A DNA stretch of 64,000 nucleotides. It comes from Microbacterium sp. Its GTDB lineage: Bacteria; Actinomycetota; Actinomycetes; Actinomycetales; Microbacteriaceae. The stretch is from NCBI RefSeq assembly GCF_017305435.1, contig NZ_JAFKIP010000004.1, forward strand, positions 124,001 to 188,000, in the 5' to 3' direction. The position numbers were made by a program, and so were the translations under genes. Under the pieces are notes generated by a model, which saw nothing but the letters and a program-made list of their open reading frames with translations, did no database searches and was not told the origin of the DNA. Shown in pieces: positions 24,283-34,640 of the stretch; the first letter of the stretch is position 1, and every line of letters starts with the position of its first letter.

Positions 24283-25431
24283 ATGAGCCAGAACCAGAAC
24301 TACCTCGCAGTGATCAAGGTCGTTGGCGTGGGTGGTGGCGGCGTGAACGCCGTCAACCGGATGATCGAGCTCGGCCTTCGCGGCGTCGAGTTCATCGCCG
24401 TCAACACCGATGCGCAGGCGCTCCTCATGAGCGACGCCGATGTCAAGCTCGACGTCGGCCGCGAGCTGACGCGCGGTCTCGGCGCGGGTGCAGACCCCGA
24501 GGTCGGACGCCGCGCCGCGGAGGATCACGCAGAAGAGATCGAGGAGGCCCTCGCGGGCGCCGACATGGTCTTCGTCACGGCCGGCGAGGGCGGCGGCACC
24601 GGCACGGGCGGCGCGCCCGTGGTCGCGCGCATCGCGAAGTCGATCGGCGCCCTGACCATCGGTGTCGTGACGCGCCCGTTCTCCTTCGAGGGCCGTCGCC
24701 GGCAGAGTCAGGCCGACGCGGGCGTCAACAAGCTCAAGGAAGAGGTCGACACCCTCATCGTCGTCCCGAACGACCGCCTCCTCGAGATCAGCGACCGCGG
24801 CATCTCGATGATCGAGGCGTTCGCGACCGCCGACCAGGTGCTCCTCGCCGGTGTCCAGGGCATCACCGACCTCATCACGACGCCGGGTCTCATCAACCTC
24901 GACTTCGCCGACGTGAAGTCGGTCATGCAGGGGGCGGGATCGGCCCTCATGGGCATCGGCTCCGCGCGCGGAGCCGATCGTGCGATCAAGGCCGCCGAGC
25001 TGGCGGTCGAGTCGCCCCTCCTCGAGGCGTCGATCGAAGGCGCTCACGGCGTGCTGCTGTCGATCCAGGGCGGATCGAACCTCGGCATCTTCGAGATCAA
25101 CGATGCTGCGCAGCTCGTGAAGGAGGCCGCGCACCCCGAGGCCAACATCATCTTCGGAACCGTCATCGACGACACCCTCGGCGACGAGGTGCGGGTCACG
25201 GTCATCGCGGCCGGCTTCGACGGCGGTGAGCCGCAGGCGCGCATCGAGCCCATGACGGCGCAGCGCCCCGTGACCACGCCGGTCGTGCCCGCGGTTCCGG
25301 CCGAGGAGGCCGCGCGCGAGGTCGTCGCCGCGGAGGAGCGCGAGTCGGTTGCGGTGTCCGCGGCGTCGGCCGACCCGTACGACTCGGTGTACGGCTCCGA
25401 CGACCTGGACATCCCCGACTTCCTGAAGTGA
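24283..25431 (+). CDS. ftsZ: Cell division GTPase FtsZ
   Basis: Tubulin-like GTPase that forms the Z-ring. It has 382 residues. The N-terminal [17 protein letters not shown], the tubulin signature [13 protein letters not shown] and FDFADVKS-like [11 protein letters not shown] are intact, followed by the T7-loop region and a variable Ala/Val/Pro-rich linker. The C-terminal peptide [10 protein letters not shown] is the site that binds SepF and other partners in Actinobacteria. The ATG at 24283 follows GGAGG by 5 nt; an ATG 12 nt earlier overlaps that ribosome binding site and is unlikely. The stop overlaps the next GTG. Confidence 0.97.
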   Translation: MSQNQNYLAVIKVVGVGGGGVNAVNRMIELGLRGVEFIAVNTDAQALLMSDADVKLDVGRELTRGLGAGADPEVGRRAAEDHAEEIEEALAGADMVFVTAGEGGGTGTGGAPVVARIAKSIGALTIGVVTRPFSFEGRRRQSQADAGVNKLKEEVDTLIVVPNDRLLEISDRGISMIEAFATADQVLLAGVQGITDLITTPGLINLDFADVKSVMQGAGSALMGIGSARGADRAIKAAELAVESPLLEASIEGAHGVLLSIQGGSNLGIFEINDAAQLVKEAAHPEANIIFGTVIDDTLGDEVRVTVIAAGFDGGEPQARIEPMTAQRPVTTPVVPAVPAEEAAREVVAAEERESVAVSAASADPYDSVYGSDDLDIPDFLK

Positions 25432-26162
25432 CGGACGCCCCGGGAGCGAGCGCGCTGGGCGCACGGCTCGCCGACATCGACGAGCGCATCGCGGATGCCG
25501 CGAGGTCGGTGGGCCGTGCTCCTTCGGAGATCACGCGGATCGTCGTGACGAAGTTCCACCCGGCATCCCTCGTCGAGCGCCTGCACGCGTTGGGCGTGCG
25601 GGACGTCGGCGAGAACCGGCAGCAGGACCTCACCGCGAAACGGGCCGAGCTCCCGCCGCTCGACGGGCTGCGCTGGCACTTCATCGGCCAGCTCCAGACG
25701 AAGAAGGCGCGGGCGGTGCGCGCCGCCGCCGACGTCGTGCACTCGGTCGATCGTGATCGTGTCGCCGACGCTCTGCACGCGGCCGGCCAGGACGGGGCGC
25801 CCCTCGACATCCCGCCCCTCGACGTCCCACCTCTCGACATCCTCGTGCAGATCAACCTCACCGACGATCCCGCCCGCGGGGGAGCGGCGCCGGCGGATGC
25901 CGCCCACCTCGCCGAGCACATCGCGGAGCGGTGCCCGTCCCTGCGCGTGCGCGGCGTGATGGCGGTCGCGCCCCTCGCGGAGGCGCCGGCGGCCGCCTTC
26001 GCGCGGTTGCACGACGCGAGCGCCGCGGTGCGCCGGGTAGTGCCGGATGCCGGGTGGATCTCGGCCGGCATGTCGGGAGACTACGTCGAAGCGATCACCG
26101 CGGGCGCGACACACCTGCGGATCGGCACGGCAATCACGGGCCCGCGGCCCATGCACGGATAG
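25428..26162 (+). CDS. YggS-family pyridoxal-phosphate homeostasis protein
   Basis: Alanine-racemase-fold protein that binds pyridoxal 5'-phosphate without a known enzymatic reaction; in other bacteria it buffers PLP. The 244-residue protein has the PLP-binding lysine Lys42 in [10 protein letters not shown], then [20 protein letters not shown] and the C-terminal signature [20 protein letters not shown]. The GTG start overlaps the ftsZ stop, so translation is coupled; a place between ftsZ and sepF is typical for Gram-positives. Residues about 124-138 contain three tandem copies of a five-residue PLD unit, apparently a local expansion in a surface loop. Confidence 0.93.
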   Translation: MTDAPGASALGARLADIDERIADAARSVGRAPSEITRIVVTKFHPASLVERLHALGVRDVGENRQQDLTAKRAELPPLDGLRWHFIGQLQTKKARAVRAAADVVHSVDRDRVADALHAAGQDGAPLDIPPLDVPPLDILVQINLTDDPARGGAAPADAAHLAEHIAERCPSLRVRGVMAVAPLAEAPAAAFARLHDASAAVRRVVPDAGWISAGMSGDYVEAITAGATHLRIGTAITGPRPMHG

Positions 26163-26194
26163 CCTTCAGAACAGACGAGCAAACGGAGGATGCG

Positions 26195-26665
26195 ATGTCG
26201 AACCCGCTCAAGAAGACCATGGTGTACCTGGGCCTCGCCGACGAGGAAGAGGTCTACGACGAGCCTGTCGCCGAGACCCCGGCCCGCCGCGAGCGCGCGG
26301 TCGAGCGGTCCGTCGAGAAGGCCGCTCCCGTGACGCCCCTGCACCGTCCCGCCGTCGTGCGTCAGCCGACCGCGCCGGGCGCCGTGAGCGAGATCCTCAC
26401 CGTCCACCCGAAGCAGTACCGTGACGCGCAGCTCATCGCGGAGAACTTCCGTGACGGCATCCCCGTCATCATCAACCTGTCCCAGATGAGCGACGCCGAC
26501 GCGCGTCGTCTCATCGACTTCGCGAGCGGATTGTCGCTGGGCCTCTACGGTCGCATCGAGCGGGTCACCAGCAAGGTGTTCCTGCTCTCGCCCGAGAACG
26601 TCGCGATCTCGGGCGACGGCACGCTGGCGCCGGCCGATCCCGAATCGGCGCCTTTCACCCAGTAA
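26195..26665 (+). CDS. sepF: Cell division protein SepF
   Basis: Membrane-binding Z-ring anchor that attaches FtsZ filaments in bacteria lacking FtsA. It has 156 residues. The N-terminal amphipathic segment [19 protein letters not shown] is typical of the lipid-binding helix. A charged linker and the conserved SepF domain follow (about 68-145: [59 protein letters not shown]). The ATG follows GGAGG by about 5 nt. No ftsA is present in the window, in line with SepF being the anchor here. Confidence 0.95.
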   Translation: MSNPLKKTMVYLGLADEEEVYDEPVAETPARRERAVERSVEKAAPVTPLHRPAVVRQPTAPGAVSEILTVHPKQYRDAQLIAENFRDGIPVIINLSQMSDADARRLIDFASGLSLGLYGRIERVTSKVFLLSPENVAISGDGTLAPADPESAPFTQ

Positions 26666-26667
26666 TC

Positions 26668-26970
26668 GTGGAGTTCGTGCAGCTGGCGGCATCCGTCGTC
26701 AACGGCCTTCTCTTCGTCTACCTCCTCGTCCTGCTCGCGCGGGTGATCCTCGAGTACATCCCCCTCTTCAATCGCGAGTGGCGACCCAAGGGTTTCGGGC
26801 TCGTGTTCGCCGAGATCGTCTACACGCTCACCGATCCTCCGCTCCGCTTCTTCCGCAGGCTCATCCCTCCGCTGCGGATGGGGCCGGTCGCCCTGGACCT
26901 GGGATTTCCCCTCACGATGATCATCGTGCTCGTCCTCATGTCGATCACCGGAGCCATCGCTCGCGTGTAA
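26668..26970 (+). CDS. YggT-family membrane protein
   Basis: Small integral membrane protein of 100 residues with two hydrophobic helices (about 8-28 and 80-98) flanking the conserved segment PLFNREWRPKGFGLVFAEIVYTLTDPPLRFFRRLIPP. YggT proteins are conserved beside sepF in Gram-positives and Cyanobacteria; a role in division or nucleoid placement has been proposed elsewhere, but the molecular function is unclear. The GTG start lies 2 nt after the sepF stop, so it is coupled to it. Confidence 0.92.
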   Translation: MEFVQLAASVVNGLLFVYLLVLLARVILEYIPLFNREWRPKGFGLVFAEIVYTLTDPPLRFFRRLIPPLRMGPVALDLGFPLTMIIVLVLMSITGAIARV

Positions 26971-27001
26971 CACCCTCCTCGCACGTCACAGATGTGCGGA
27001 C

Positions 27002-27007
27002 TATGCT
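27002..27007 (+). promoter_or_regulatory. TATGCT -10 box of divIVA
   Basis: TATGCT lies 77 nt before the divIVA ATG in a 114-nt gap after yggT. A short inverted repeat (CGCAC-N9-GTGCG) precedes it. The long leader and strong AGAGGAAA ribosome binding site suit a highly expressed polar protein. Confidence 0.45.
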
Positions 27008-27084
27008 GTTCCAGACACGGCCCGCCCGGGGGGCGCGCCGCAACCTGTCGGCCCTCGTCGTCAGCACCGAAAGAGGAAACAACA

Positions 27085-27705
27085 ATGGCTCTGACTCCCG
27101 AAGACGTCGTCACGAAGCAGTTCCAGCACGTGCGCTTCAAGGAGGGTTTCGACCCGGACGAGGTCGATGACTTCCTCGACGAGATCGTCGTCGAGTGGCG
27201 CAAGACCATCGCCGAGAACGAGGAGCTGAAGGCGCGCGTCGCCGAGCTCGAGTCCGGCGCATCGTCAGCACCGGCGGCCACTGCTGCCGAGCCGGAGCCC
27301 GTCGTCGAGGTCGCCGCAGCCGAGACCGTCGTCGAAGACGTACCGGCGCCCGTCGTCGCGCCGGCCGCGGCCGCCGCAACCGGTGGCGCCGCCGCATCGG
27401 CCGGCATCATCGAGCTCGCTCAGCGCCTGCACGATGAGCACGTCGCCGAGGGTCAGGCGCAGCGTGACAAGCTCATCTCCGACGCGCAGGCGCAGGCAGC
27501 CTCGATCCTCGCCGACGCCGAGGCGAAGGGCCGCGACGAGATCGCCCGCCTCGACGCCGAGCGCGCGACCCTCGAGACCCGCATCAGCGAGCTGCGCCAG
27601 TTCGAGCGCGACTACCGCTCGCAGCTCCGCGGCTTCATCGAGGAGAAGCTCCGCGACCTCGACGTCACGGGCGCGACCTCCGGCTCGTCCGTCTCGGCGT
27701 CCTGA
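27085..27705 (+). CDS. divIVA: Polar growth protein DivIVA (Wag31)
   Basis: Coiled-coil scaffold that marks the poles and directs wall growth in Actinobacteria. Of 206 residues, the N-terminal lipid-binding domain MALTPEDVVTKQFQHVRFKE continues to GFDPDEVDDFLDEIVVEWR. A short coiled coil, an Ala/Pro/Val-rich linker (about 58-108) and a long C-terminal coiled coil (about 110-195) follow. The ATG is chosen from AGAGGAAAC 6-8 nt upstream and the conserved N-terminus. In mycobacteria this protein is phosphorylated by PASTA kinases; whether the kinase at 4277-6223 does so here is inference. Confidence 0.95.
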   Translation: MALTPEDVVTKQFQHVRFKEGFDPDEVDDFLDEIVVEWRKTIAENEELKARVAELESGASSAPAATAAEPEPVVEVAAAETVVEDVPAPVVAPAAAAATGGAAASAGIIELAQRLHDEHVAEGQAQRDKLISDAQAQAASILADAEAKGRDEIARLDAERATLETRISELRQFERDYRSQLRGFIEEKLRDLDVTGATSGSSVSAS

Positions 27706-27713
27706 GCGGGCCG

Positions 27714-28265
27714 GTGGCGGATCGGAAGCGACTGCGTCCTCCGACGGCCGGCATCCTCATCGCGATCCTCGCGGTGACGGTGCTGGCCGTCGACCAGTTC
27801 ACGAAGCATCTCGCGCTGCAGAACCTCCCGTATCAAGAGACGGTCCCCGTCTGGGGGGATGTGCTGCAGCTGTATCTCACCCGCAACTCCGGTGCGGCGT
27901 TCTCGCTCGGCGAGGGCGTGACGTGGGTCTTCACGATCGTGCTCGCCGCTGCGGCGGTGTTCATCGTGGTCCTGGCGGTGCGCGGCATCCGCTCGCGACT
28001 GTGGACCCTCGTCTTGGGACTTCTCCTCGGCGGCATCGCGGGGAACCTCACCGACCGTCTCGTGCGTGAGCCCGGATTCGCCGTCGGCCACGTGATCGAC
28101 TTCATCTACACGCCGTGGATGATGCCCGCGATCTACAACGTCGCCGACATCTTCATCGTGACGACGATGATCTCCGTCGCGCTGCTGGTCCTCGTCGGCG
28201 TCCGTTTCGATGGCACGCGGGTGAAGGATGCCGAGAAGGCGGACGCTCCCGTCGCGGAGGCCTGA
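27714..28265 (+). CDS. lspA: Lipoprotein signal peptidase (signal peptidase II)
   Basis: Membrane aspartyl protease that removes the signal peptide from diacylglyceryl-modified prolipoproteins. It has 183 residues with four membrane helices. Conserved blocks: [31 protein letters not shown] with catalytic Asp114, and YNVADIFI with catalytic Asp145. The GTG start lies 8 nt after the divIVA stop with GAGCGGG upstream. At least two likely substrates are encoded in the window: the CtaC precursor and the lipoprotein at 54806-55333. Confidence 0.95.
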   Translation: MADRKRLRPPTAGILIAILAVTVLAVDQFTKHLALQNLPYQETVPVWGDVLQLYLTRNSGAAFSLGEGVTWVFTIVLAAAAVFIVVLAVRGIRSRLWTLVLGLLLGGIAGNLTDRLVREPGFAVGHVIDFIYTPWMMPAIYNVADIFIVTTMISVALLVLVGVRFDGTRVKDAEKADAPVAEA

Positions 28266-28267
28266 TC

Positions 28268-29185
28268 GTGCCGGTACGCAGCATGCCCGTTCCGGGTGGT
28301 CTGGACGGCGTCCGCGTGGATGCCGCCCTGGCGAAGCTCCTCGGATTCTCGCGGACCTTCGCGGCGGAGATCGCCGAGGCGGGCGGCGTGCGGATGAGCG
28401 GGCGCACCCTCGGCAAGAGCGACAAGCTCAGTTCCGACGCGTGGCTCGAGGTCGAATGGGAGGACCGGCGGGAGCCGGAGATCGTCCCGATCGCCGTCCC
28501 CGACCTCGGCATCGTGTACGACGATGACGACATCGTCGTGGTCGACAAGCCCGCGGGCGTCGCGGCCCACCCCTCGGTGGGCTGGGAGGGGCCGACGGTC
28601 CTCGGCGCCCTCGCGGCGGCGGGCTACCGGATCGCGACGACCGGAGCCGCGGAGCGCCAGGGGGTCGTGCATCGGCTCGACGTGGGCACGAGCGGGCTCA
28701 TGGTGGTCGCGAAGAGCGAGCGCGCCTACACCGCACTCAAGCGCGCGTTCAAGGAGCGCGAGGTCGACAAGATCTACCACGCCGTCGTCCAGGGGCATCC
28801 CGACCCGCTCGCGGGCACGATCGACGCTCCGATCGGGCGGCATCCCTCGCACTCGTGGAAGTTCGCCGTCACGCCCGACGGCAAGGACTCGATCACGCAC
28901 TACGAGACGATCGAGGCGTTCCCCGCGGCGTCGCTTCTCGAGATCCATCTGGAGACGGGCCGCACGCACCAGATCCGGGTGCACATGGCGGCCCACCGGC
29001 ATCCCTGCGTGGGTGACCCGCTCTACGGCGGCGACCCGACCCTCTCGGCACGGCTGGGTCTCACGCGGCAGTGGCTGCATGCGCACGAGCTGTCGTTCAC
29101 GCACCCCGTGACGACGGAGTGGGTGACGTTCACGAGCGATTACCCCGCCGACCTCGCGCACGCGCTCGAGGTGCTCCGCGGCTGA
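28268..29185 (+). CDS. RluA/RluD-family pseudouridine synthase
   Basis: Isomerises uridine to pseudouridine in RNA, probably 23S rRNA. It has 305 residues: an N-terminal S4-like RNA-binding region ([22 protein letters not shown] through [14 protein letters not shown]), then the catalytic domain with [28 protein letters not shown] containing catalytic Asp138, and [13 protein letters not shown]. The GTG start is 2 nt after the lspA stop. The lspA-rluD pairing is common in bacteria and supports an RluD role, but the target uridines cannot be told from sequence. Confidence 0.93.
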   Translation: MPVRSMPVPGGLDGVRVDAALAKLLGFSRTFAAEIAEAGGVRMSGRTLGKSDKLSSDAWLEVEWEDRREPEIVPIAVPDLGIVYDDDDIVVVDKPAGVAAHPSVGWEGPTVLGALAAAGYRIATTGAAERQGVVHRLDVGTSGLMVVAKSERAYTALKRAFKEREVDKIYHAVVQGHPDPLAGTIDAPIGRHPSHSWKFAVTPDGKDSITHYETIEAFPAASLLEIHLETGRTHQIRVHMAAHRHPCVGDPLYGGDPTLSARLGLTRQWLHAHELSFTHPVTTEWVTFTSDYPADLAHALEVLRG

Positions 29186-29232
29186 CGCACCGCCATGCTC
29201 GCGCCGCAGTGACGCCGTCCTACGCTGGACGG

Positions 29233-30933
29233 GTGAACCCACTCGCCTCCCGCCCCTGGCTGTCCTCTTACGCGGAGGGGGTTCCCGCCGACATCGAGCC
29301 GGTCACGCAGACCCTCGTCGACATGCTCGGCGATGCCGTCGGGCGGTACCCGAAACGGCCCGCGCTCGAGTTCTTCGGTGCGGTGACGACCTACGCGGAG
29401 GTGGGCGATCAGGTCGCACGCGCGGCGGGGGCACTGCGCCGGCTGGGCGTCGGAGCCGGCGATCGGGTGGCGCTCGTCCTGCCCAACTGCCCGCAGCACG
29501 TCATCGCGTTCTACGCCGCGCAGCGAGTGGGCGCGATCGTCGTGGAGCACAATCCCCGGTACACGGCTCCGGAGTTGCGGCACCTCTTCGAGGTCCACCA
29601 TGCCCGCGTCGCGATCGTGTGGGACGCGGTGGCCGACACGATCGCCGAGCTCCCTTCGGACATCCGCCCGGCGCGCGTCGTCGCCGTGCGCATGACGGAT
29701 GCGATGCCGTGGCGGATGCGCGCGATGCTGCGGCTCCCGGTCCGCAAGGCCCGCGAGTCCCGCGCGGCGCTCACCTCCCGCCCCACCGCGAAGGGCGTGA
29801 CGCCCTGGGCATCGATCGTCTCCGGTCGGCGCATCTCGCGACGCACGGCGGCTCCCGGGCTCGACGACATCGCCGTGCTGCAGTTCACGAGCGGGACGAC
29901 GGGACGCCCGAAGGCGGCGATCCTGACACATCGGAACCTCCGGTCGAATGCCGCGCAGTCGGTCGCGTGGGTCCCGGACCTGCGGGCCGGCGAGGAGGTC
30001 TTCTACGCCGTCCTGCCGCTCTTCCACGCGTACGGCCTGACGCTGTGCCTCACGACGGCGTTCTCCGTCGGTGCGCGGATCGTGCTCTTCCCGACGTTCG
30101 ATGTCGGTCTGACGCTGGATGCCATCCGGCGCACGCCGCCCACGTTCCTGCCGGCGGTGCCGCCGATCTACGACGCCCTCGCCCGCGCCACCTCCCGTGC
30201 GGGGCTCGACCTCACGAGCCTCCGCAACGCGATCTCCGGTGCGATGGCGCTTCCCGAGGCGACCGTGCTGCGCTGGGAGACGGCGACCGGAGGCATCCTC
30301 GTCGAGGGATACGGGATGACCGAGTCCTCGCCCATCAGCATCGGGAACCCGATGGGCCCGCTGCGTCGCACCGGGACGGTGGGCGTGCCCTTCCCGAGCA
30401 CCGACGTCCGCATCGTCGATCCGGACGACCCCGCCGTGGACCGGGACATCGGCGAACCGGGCGAGCTGCTCGTGCGCGGCCCCCAGGTGTTCGCGGGGTA
30501 CTGGCAGCAGCCAGACGAGACCGCGCGGGCGCTCCTGGACGGTCAGTGGCTGCGCACGGGCGACATCGTGACGGCGGACGCCGACGGCTTCCTCACCGTC
30601 GTCGATCGCATCAAGGACCTCATCATCACGGGCGGCTTCAACATCAGCCCGAGCGAGGTGGAGAACGCCCTGCTGCTGGACCCCGACATCGTGGATGCCG
30701 CCGTCGTCGGCATCCCCCGCGCGGACGGTGGCGAGGCCGTCACGGCGGCCGTCGTCATGCGCGAGGGCACGCCGTTCGACGCGGACGCGATCCGCGAGCA
30801 CGCACGGCGACATCTGACGGCGTACAAGGTCCCGCGGGCCGTCGTCCGCTTCGATGCGCTGCCGCGATCGCTCGTGGGCAAGGTCATCCGCCGGGAGGTG
30901 CGTGACGAGCTGATCCGCCGACGAGCCGCGTGA
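29233..30933 (+). CDS. Long-chain fatty acid--CoA ligase
   Basis: AMP-forming acyl-CoA synthetase (ANL superfamily) activating fatty acids for degradation or lipid synthesis. It has 566 residues. The AMP-binding loop is FTSGTTGRPKAAILTHRN, followed by LPLFHAYGLTLCL, GYGMTESSPI, LRTGDIVTADADGFLTVVDRIKDLIITGGFNISPSEVE and the C-terminal catalytic lysine region SLVGKVIRREVRDEL. The GTG start lies 6 nt after TACGCT (29221-29226), so it is probably leaderless and independent of the dcw cluster. Chain-length preference is not determinable. Confidence 0.93.
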   Translation: MNPLASRPWLSSYAEGVPADIEPVTQTLVDMLGDAVGRYPKRPALEFFGAVTTYAEVGDQVARAAGALRRLGVGAGDRVALVLPNCPQHVIAFYAAQRVGAIVVEHNPRYTAPELRHLFEVHHARVAIVWDAVADTIAELPSDIRPARVVAVRMTDAMPWRMRAMLRLPVRKARESRAALTSRPTAKGVTPWASIVSGRRISRRTAAPGLDDIAVLQFTSGTTGRPKAAILTHRNLRSNAAQSVAWVPDLRAGEEVFYAVLPLFHAYGLTLCLTTAFSVGARIVLFPTFDVGLTLDAIRRTPPTFLPAVPPIYDALARATSRAGLDLTSLRNAISGAMALPEATVLRWETATGGILVEGYGMTESSPISIGNPMGPLRRTGTVGVPFPSTDVRIVDPDDPAVDRDIGEPGELLVRGPQVFAGYWQQPDETARALLDGQWLRTGDIVTADADGFLTVVDRIKDLIITGGFNISPSEVENALLLDPDIVDAAVVGIPRADGGEAVTAAVVMREGTPFDADAIREHARRHLTAYKVPRAVVRFDALPRSLVGKVIRREVRDELIRRRAA

Positions 30934-31053
30934 GCGCTCAGCGGCCGCTCGCAGTGGGCGTCGGCCCTTCGCACGGGTGTGACCTTCAAGCGGAGGGTGA
31001 GGCGAGCTCGGCGGACGAGGGCGAGTGAGTTCCGGGGATGTCGGAGGTCTTCG

Positions 31054-31059
31054 TAGACT
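31054..31059 (+). promoter_or_regulatory. TAGACT -10 box, leaderless promoter of dnaE
   Basis: TAGACT ends 6 nt before the dnaE GTG, with CGACGA between and no Shine-Dalgarno sequence. It follows a 120-nt GC-rich gap in which I see no other feature. Confidence 0.5.
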
Positions 31060-31065
31060 CGACGA

Positions 31066-34000
31066 GTGGCATCCGACTCCTTCGTCCATCTGCACGTGCA
31101 CAGCGAGTACTCGATGCTCGACGGCGCCGCCAAGATCGGCGCGATGACGCAGGCCGCGGCCGAGTACGGGATGCCGGCGATCGCCGTGACCGACCACGGG
31201 AACACCTTCGCGGCGTTCGAGTTCTACAACGCGGCGAAGGCGGCGGGCATCAAGCCGATCATCGGGCTGGAGGCCTACGTCACCCCCGGAACGCACCGCA
31301 GCGACAAGTCCCGCGTGCAGTGGGGCTCGCCGGAGCAGAAGGGCGATGACGTCTCGGGGTCGGGCGCCTACACCCACATGACGATGTGGAGTCAGACGAC
31401 GCAGGGCATGCACAACCTGTTCCGGCTGAGCTCGCGCTCGAGCATGGAGGGGTACTACTTCAAGCCCCGCATGGACCGTGAGCTGCTGCAGACCTACGGC
31501 AAGGGGCTCATCGCGACGACGGGCTGTCCGTCGGGCGAGGTGCAGACGCGCCTGCGGCTCGGGCAGTACGACGCGGCGCGTGCGGCGGCGGCGGAGTTCC
31601 AGGACATCTTCGGCAAGGAGAACTACTTCGCCGAGATCATGGACCACGGGCTCTCGATCGAGCGCCGCGTCATGACCGATCTCCTGAAGATCGCGAAGGA
31701 CCTCGACATCCCGCTCGTCGCGACCAACGACTCCCACTACACGCATCAGCACGAGGCCGACGCGCACGCGGCACTGCTGTGCGTGCAGTCCGGGTCGACT
31801 CTCGACGACCCGAACCGCTTCAAGTTCGACGGCGACGGCTATTACGTCAAGACCGCCGCCGAGATGCGGCAGCTCTTCCGCGACCATCCCGAGGCGTGCG
31901 ACAACACGCTGCTCATCGCGGAGCGCTGCGAGGTCGAGTTCGACACCGCGGCGAACTACATGCCGCGTTTCCCCGTGCCCCCCGGCGAGACGGAGGACAG
32001 CTGGCTCATCAAAGAGGTCGAGAACGGTCTGCACTACCGCTATCCGGCCGGGATCCCCGACAAGGTCCGGAAGCAGGCCGAGTACGAGACCGGCATCATC
32101 CTGCAGATGGGCTTCCCGGGCTACTTCCTCGTGGTCGCCGACTTCATCAACTGGGCCAAGGACAACGGCATCCGCGTCGGCCCGGGTCGCGGCTCGGGCG
32201 CCGGGTCCATGGTCGCGTACGCGATGAAGATCACCGACCTCGATCCCCTCGAGCACGGCCTCATCTTCGAGCGATTCCTCAACCCCGACCGCGTCTCGAT
32301 GCCCGACTTCGACGTCGACTTCGACGACCGTCGCCGTGGAGAGGTGATCGAGTACGTCACCGAGAAGTACGGCTCCGAGCGCGTCGCGCAGATCGTCACG
32401 TACGGCACCATCAAGTCCAAGCAGGCGCTGAAGGATGCCGGGCGGGTGCTCGGGTTCCCGTTCAGCATGGGGGAGCGGCTCACGAAGGCCATGCCGCCCG
32501 CCGTCATGGGCAAGGACATGGAGCTCGGCGGCATGTTCGACCCCGAGCACAAGCGGTACAAAGAGGCGAGCGAGTTCCGTGCCCTCATCGAGAGCGACCC
32601 TGACGCGAAGACCGTCTTCGACCGCGCCCTCGGCCTCGAAGGGCTGAAGCGTCAGTGGGGCGTGCACGCCGCCGGCGTCATCATGTCGAGCGAGCCCCTT
32701 CTCGACATCATCCCGATCATGCGGCGCGAGCAGGACGGCCAGATCGTCACGCAGTTCGACTATCCGTCGTGCGAGACCCTCGGGCTCATCAAGATGGACT
32801 TCCTGGGGCTGCGGAACCTCACGATCATCTCCGACGCCCTCGACAACATCCGGATGAACCGGGGCCAGGAGCTCGATCTCGAGCACCTCGAGCTCGACGA
32901 TCGCGCGGCGTACGATCTCCTGACGCGCGGCGACACGCTCGGAGTCTTCCAGCTCGACGGCGGCCCCATGCGGTCGCTCCTGCGCCTCATGAAGCCGGAC
33001 AACTTCGAGGACATCTCGGCCGTCATCGCGCTGTACCGCCCGGGGCCCATGGGGGCGAACTCGCACACGAACTACGCGCTGCGCAAGAACGGTCTGCAGC
33101 CGATCACGCCCATCCATCCCGAGCTCGAGGAGCCGCTGCGGGAGATCCTCGACACGACCTACGGCCTGATCATCTATCAGGAGCAGGTCATGGCGATCGC
33201 GCAGAAGGTCGCCGGCTTCTCGCTCGGACAGGCCGACATCCTCCGCCGCGCGATGGGCAAGAAGAAGAAGTCCGAGCTCGACAAGCAGTACGAGGGCTTC
33301 TCCGGCGGCATGACCGAGCGGGGCTTCGGCGAGGGCGCGGTCCAGGCCCTCTGGGACATCCTGCTGCCGTTCTCGGACTACGCCTTCAACAAGGCGCACT
33401 CCGCCGCATACGGCCTCGTGTCCTATTGGACGGCGTACTTGAAGGCCCACTACCCGGCCGAGTACATGGCCGCTCTCCTCACGAGCGTCGGCGACTCGAA
33501 GGACAAGATGGCGGTCTACCTCAACGAGTGCCGCCGCATGGGCATCAGGGTGCTGCCGCCCGACGTGAGCGAGTCGATCCGGTACTTCGCGGCCGTCGGC
33601 GAAGACATCCGCTTCGGCCTCGGCGCCGTTCGCAACGTCGGAGCCAACGTCGTCGACGGGATCGTCGCGGCGCGCGCCGAGGGTCCCTACACGGCGTTCC
33701 ACGACTTCCTCACCCGCGTGCCGCCGCACGTCGCGAACAAGCGCACGATCGAGTCGCTCATCAAGGCCGGGGCGTTCGACTCGCTCGGGTCGACGCGCCG
33801 CGCCCTCATGGAGATCCACGAGGATGCCACGGAGCAGGCGGTGCTCGACAAGCGCCGCGAGGCGAACGGCGAGGTCGGCTTCGACTTCGACAGCCTGTGG
33901 GGCGACGACGAGCCGCAGCAGGTGCAGAAGGTTCCCGAGCGCCCCGAGTGGACGAAGAAGGACAAGCTCGCCTTCGAGCGCGAGATGCTCGGTCTCTACG

Positions 34001-34584
34001 TCTCCGACCATCCGCTCGCCGGTCTCGAGATCCCGCTCGCCAAGCACGCGTCGACGTCGATCCATGACCTGCTCGCCGACGAAGACGTCTCCGACGGCGA
34101 CATCGTCACTGTCGCCGGTCTCGTCACGAGCGTGCAGCATCGCGTCGCCAAGCAGAGCGGTAACCCGTACGGCATGATCACGGTCGAGGACTTCGACGGC
34201 GAAGTGACCGTCATGTTCATGGGCAAGACGTACACCGAGTTCTCCTCCATGCTCATCGCCGACTCGATCCTCGTCGTTCGCGGTCGCGTCTCACGGCGAG
34301 ACGACGGACTGAACCTGCACGGGCAGTCCGCGTTCTCCCCGGATCTGGGCACGGTGGATGCCTCCGGATCGCTTGTGCTGCTCATGCCCGAGCACCGGGC
34401 GACCGAGGCGACCGTCGGCGAGCTCGCAGAGGTGTTCCGCCGGCACCCGGGGGAGACCGAGGTGACGCTGAAGCTCCATCGCGGCGGCACGGCGAAGGTC
34501 TTCGAGGTTCCGGCGCGCGTCGGCATATCGGTGGATCTCTACGGCGAGCTGAAGGGGCTTCTCGGGCCGCAATGTCTCGGGTGA
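31066..34584 (+). CDS. dnaE: DNA polymerase III subunit alpha
   Basis: Replicative C-family DNA polymerase, 1172 residues, full length for actinobacterial DnaE1. An N-terminal PHP domain (FVHLHVHSEYSMLDG, VTDHGN) keeps several histidines typical of proofreading-active PHP domains. The palm contains PDFDVDFDDRRR (about 413-424) with the catalytic Asp pair and KMDFLGLRNLTII downstream. Later come the tandem helix-hairpin-helix region, an OB fold (VTVAGLVTSVQHRVAKQSG) and a C-terminal tail. The GTG start has its own leaderless promoter. No other replication gene is nearby. Confidence 0.97.
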   Translation: MASDSFVHLHVHSEYSMLDGAAKIGAMTQAAAEYGMPAIAVTDHGNTFAAFEFYNAAKAAGIKPIIGLEAYVTPGTHRSDKSRVQWGSPEQKGDDVSGSGAYTHMTMWSQTTQGMHNLFRLSSRSSMEGYYFKPRMDRELLQTYGKGLIATTGCPSGEVQTRLRLGQYDAARAAAAEFQDIFGKENYFAEIMDHGLSIERRVMTDLLKIAKDLDIPLVATNDSHYTHQHEADAHAALLCVQSGSTLDDPNRFKFDGDGYYVKTAAEMRQLFRDHPEACDNTLLIAERCEVEFDTAANYMPRFPVPPGETEDSWLIKEVENGLHYRYPAGIPDKVRKQAEYETGIILQMGFPGYFLVVADFINWAKDNGIRVGPGRGSGAGSMVAYAMKITDLDPLEHGLIFERFLNPDRVSMPDFDVDFDDRRRGEVIEYVTEKYGSERVAQIVTYGTIKSKQALKDAGRVLGFPFSMGERLTKAMPPAVMGKDMELGGMFDPEHKRYKEASEFRALIESDPDAKTVFDRALGLEGLKRQWGVHAAGVIMSSEPLLDIIPIMRREQDGQIVTQFDYPSCETLGLIKMDFLGLRNLTIISDALDNIRMNRGQELDLEHLELDDRAAYDLLTRGDTLGVFQLDGGPMRSLLRLMKPDNFEDISAVIALYRPGPMGANSHTNYALRKNGLQPITPIHPELEEPLREILDTTYGLIIYQEQVMAIAQKVAGFSLGQADILRRAMGKKKKSELDKQYEGFSGGMTERGFGEGAVQALWDILLPFSDYAFNKAHSAAYGLVSYWTAYLKAHYPAEYMAALLTSVGDSKDKMAVYLNECRRMGIRVLPPDVSESIRYFAAVGEDIRFGLGAVRNVGANVVDGIVAARAEGPYTAFHDFLTRVPPHVANKRTIESLIKAGAFDSLGSTRRALMEIHEDATEQAVLDKRREANGEVGFDFDSLWGDDEPQQVQKVPERPEWTKKDKLAFEREMLGLYVSDHPLAGLEIPLAKHASTSIHDLLADEDVSDGDIVTVAGLVTSVQHRVAKQSGNPYGMITVEDFDGEVTVMFMGKTYTEFSSMLIADSILVVRGRVSRRDDGLNLHGQSAFSPDLGTVDASGSLVLLMPEHRATEATVGELAEVFRRHPGETEVTLKLHRGGTAKVFEVPARVGISVDLYGELKGLLGPQCLG

Positions 34585-34640
34585 GTCCGAAGCGCTGCGG
34601 GTAGGATCGCTGGCGACACCCCGTCGTGGAAGGACCGATC

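Noticed and set aside
29140-34140. Very long open frame on the minus strand across the acyl-CoA ligase and dnaE genes
   Set aside because: It is antisense to two firmly identified genes, and its Arg/Asp/Val-rich, motif-free translation is the usual by-product of high-GC codon bias.
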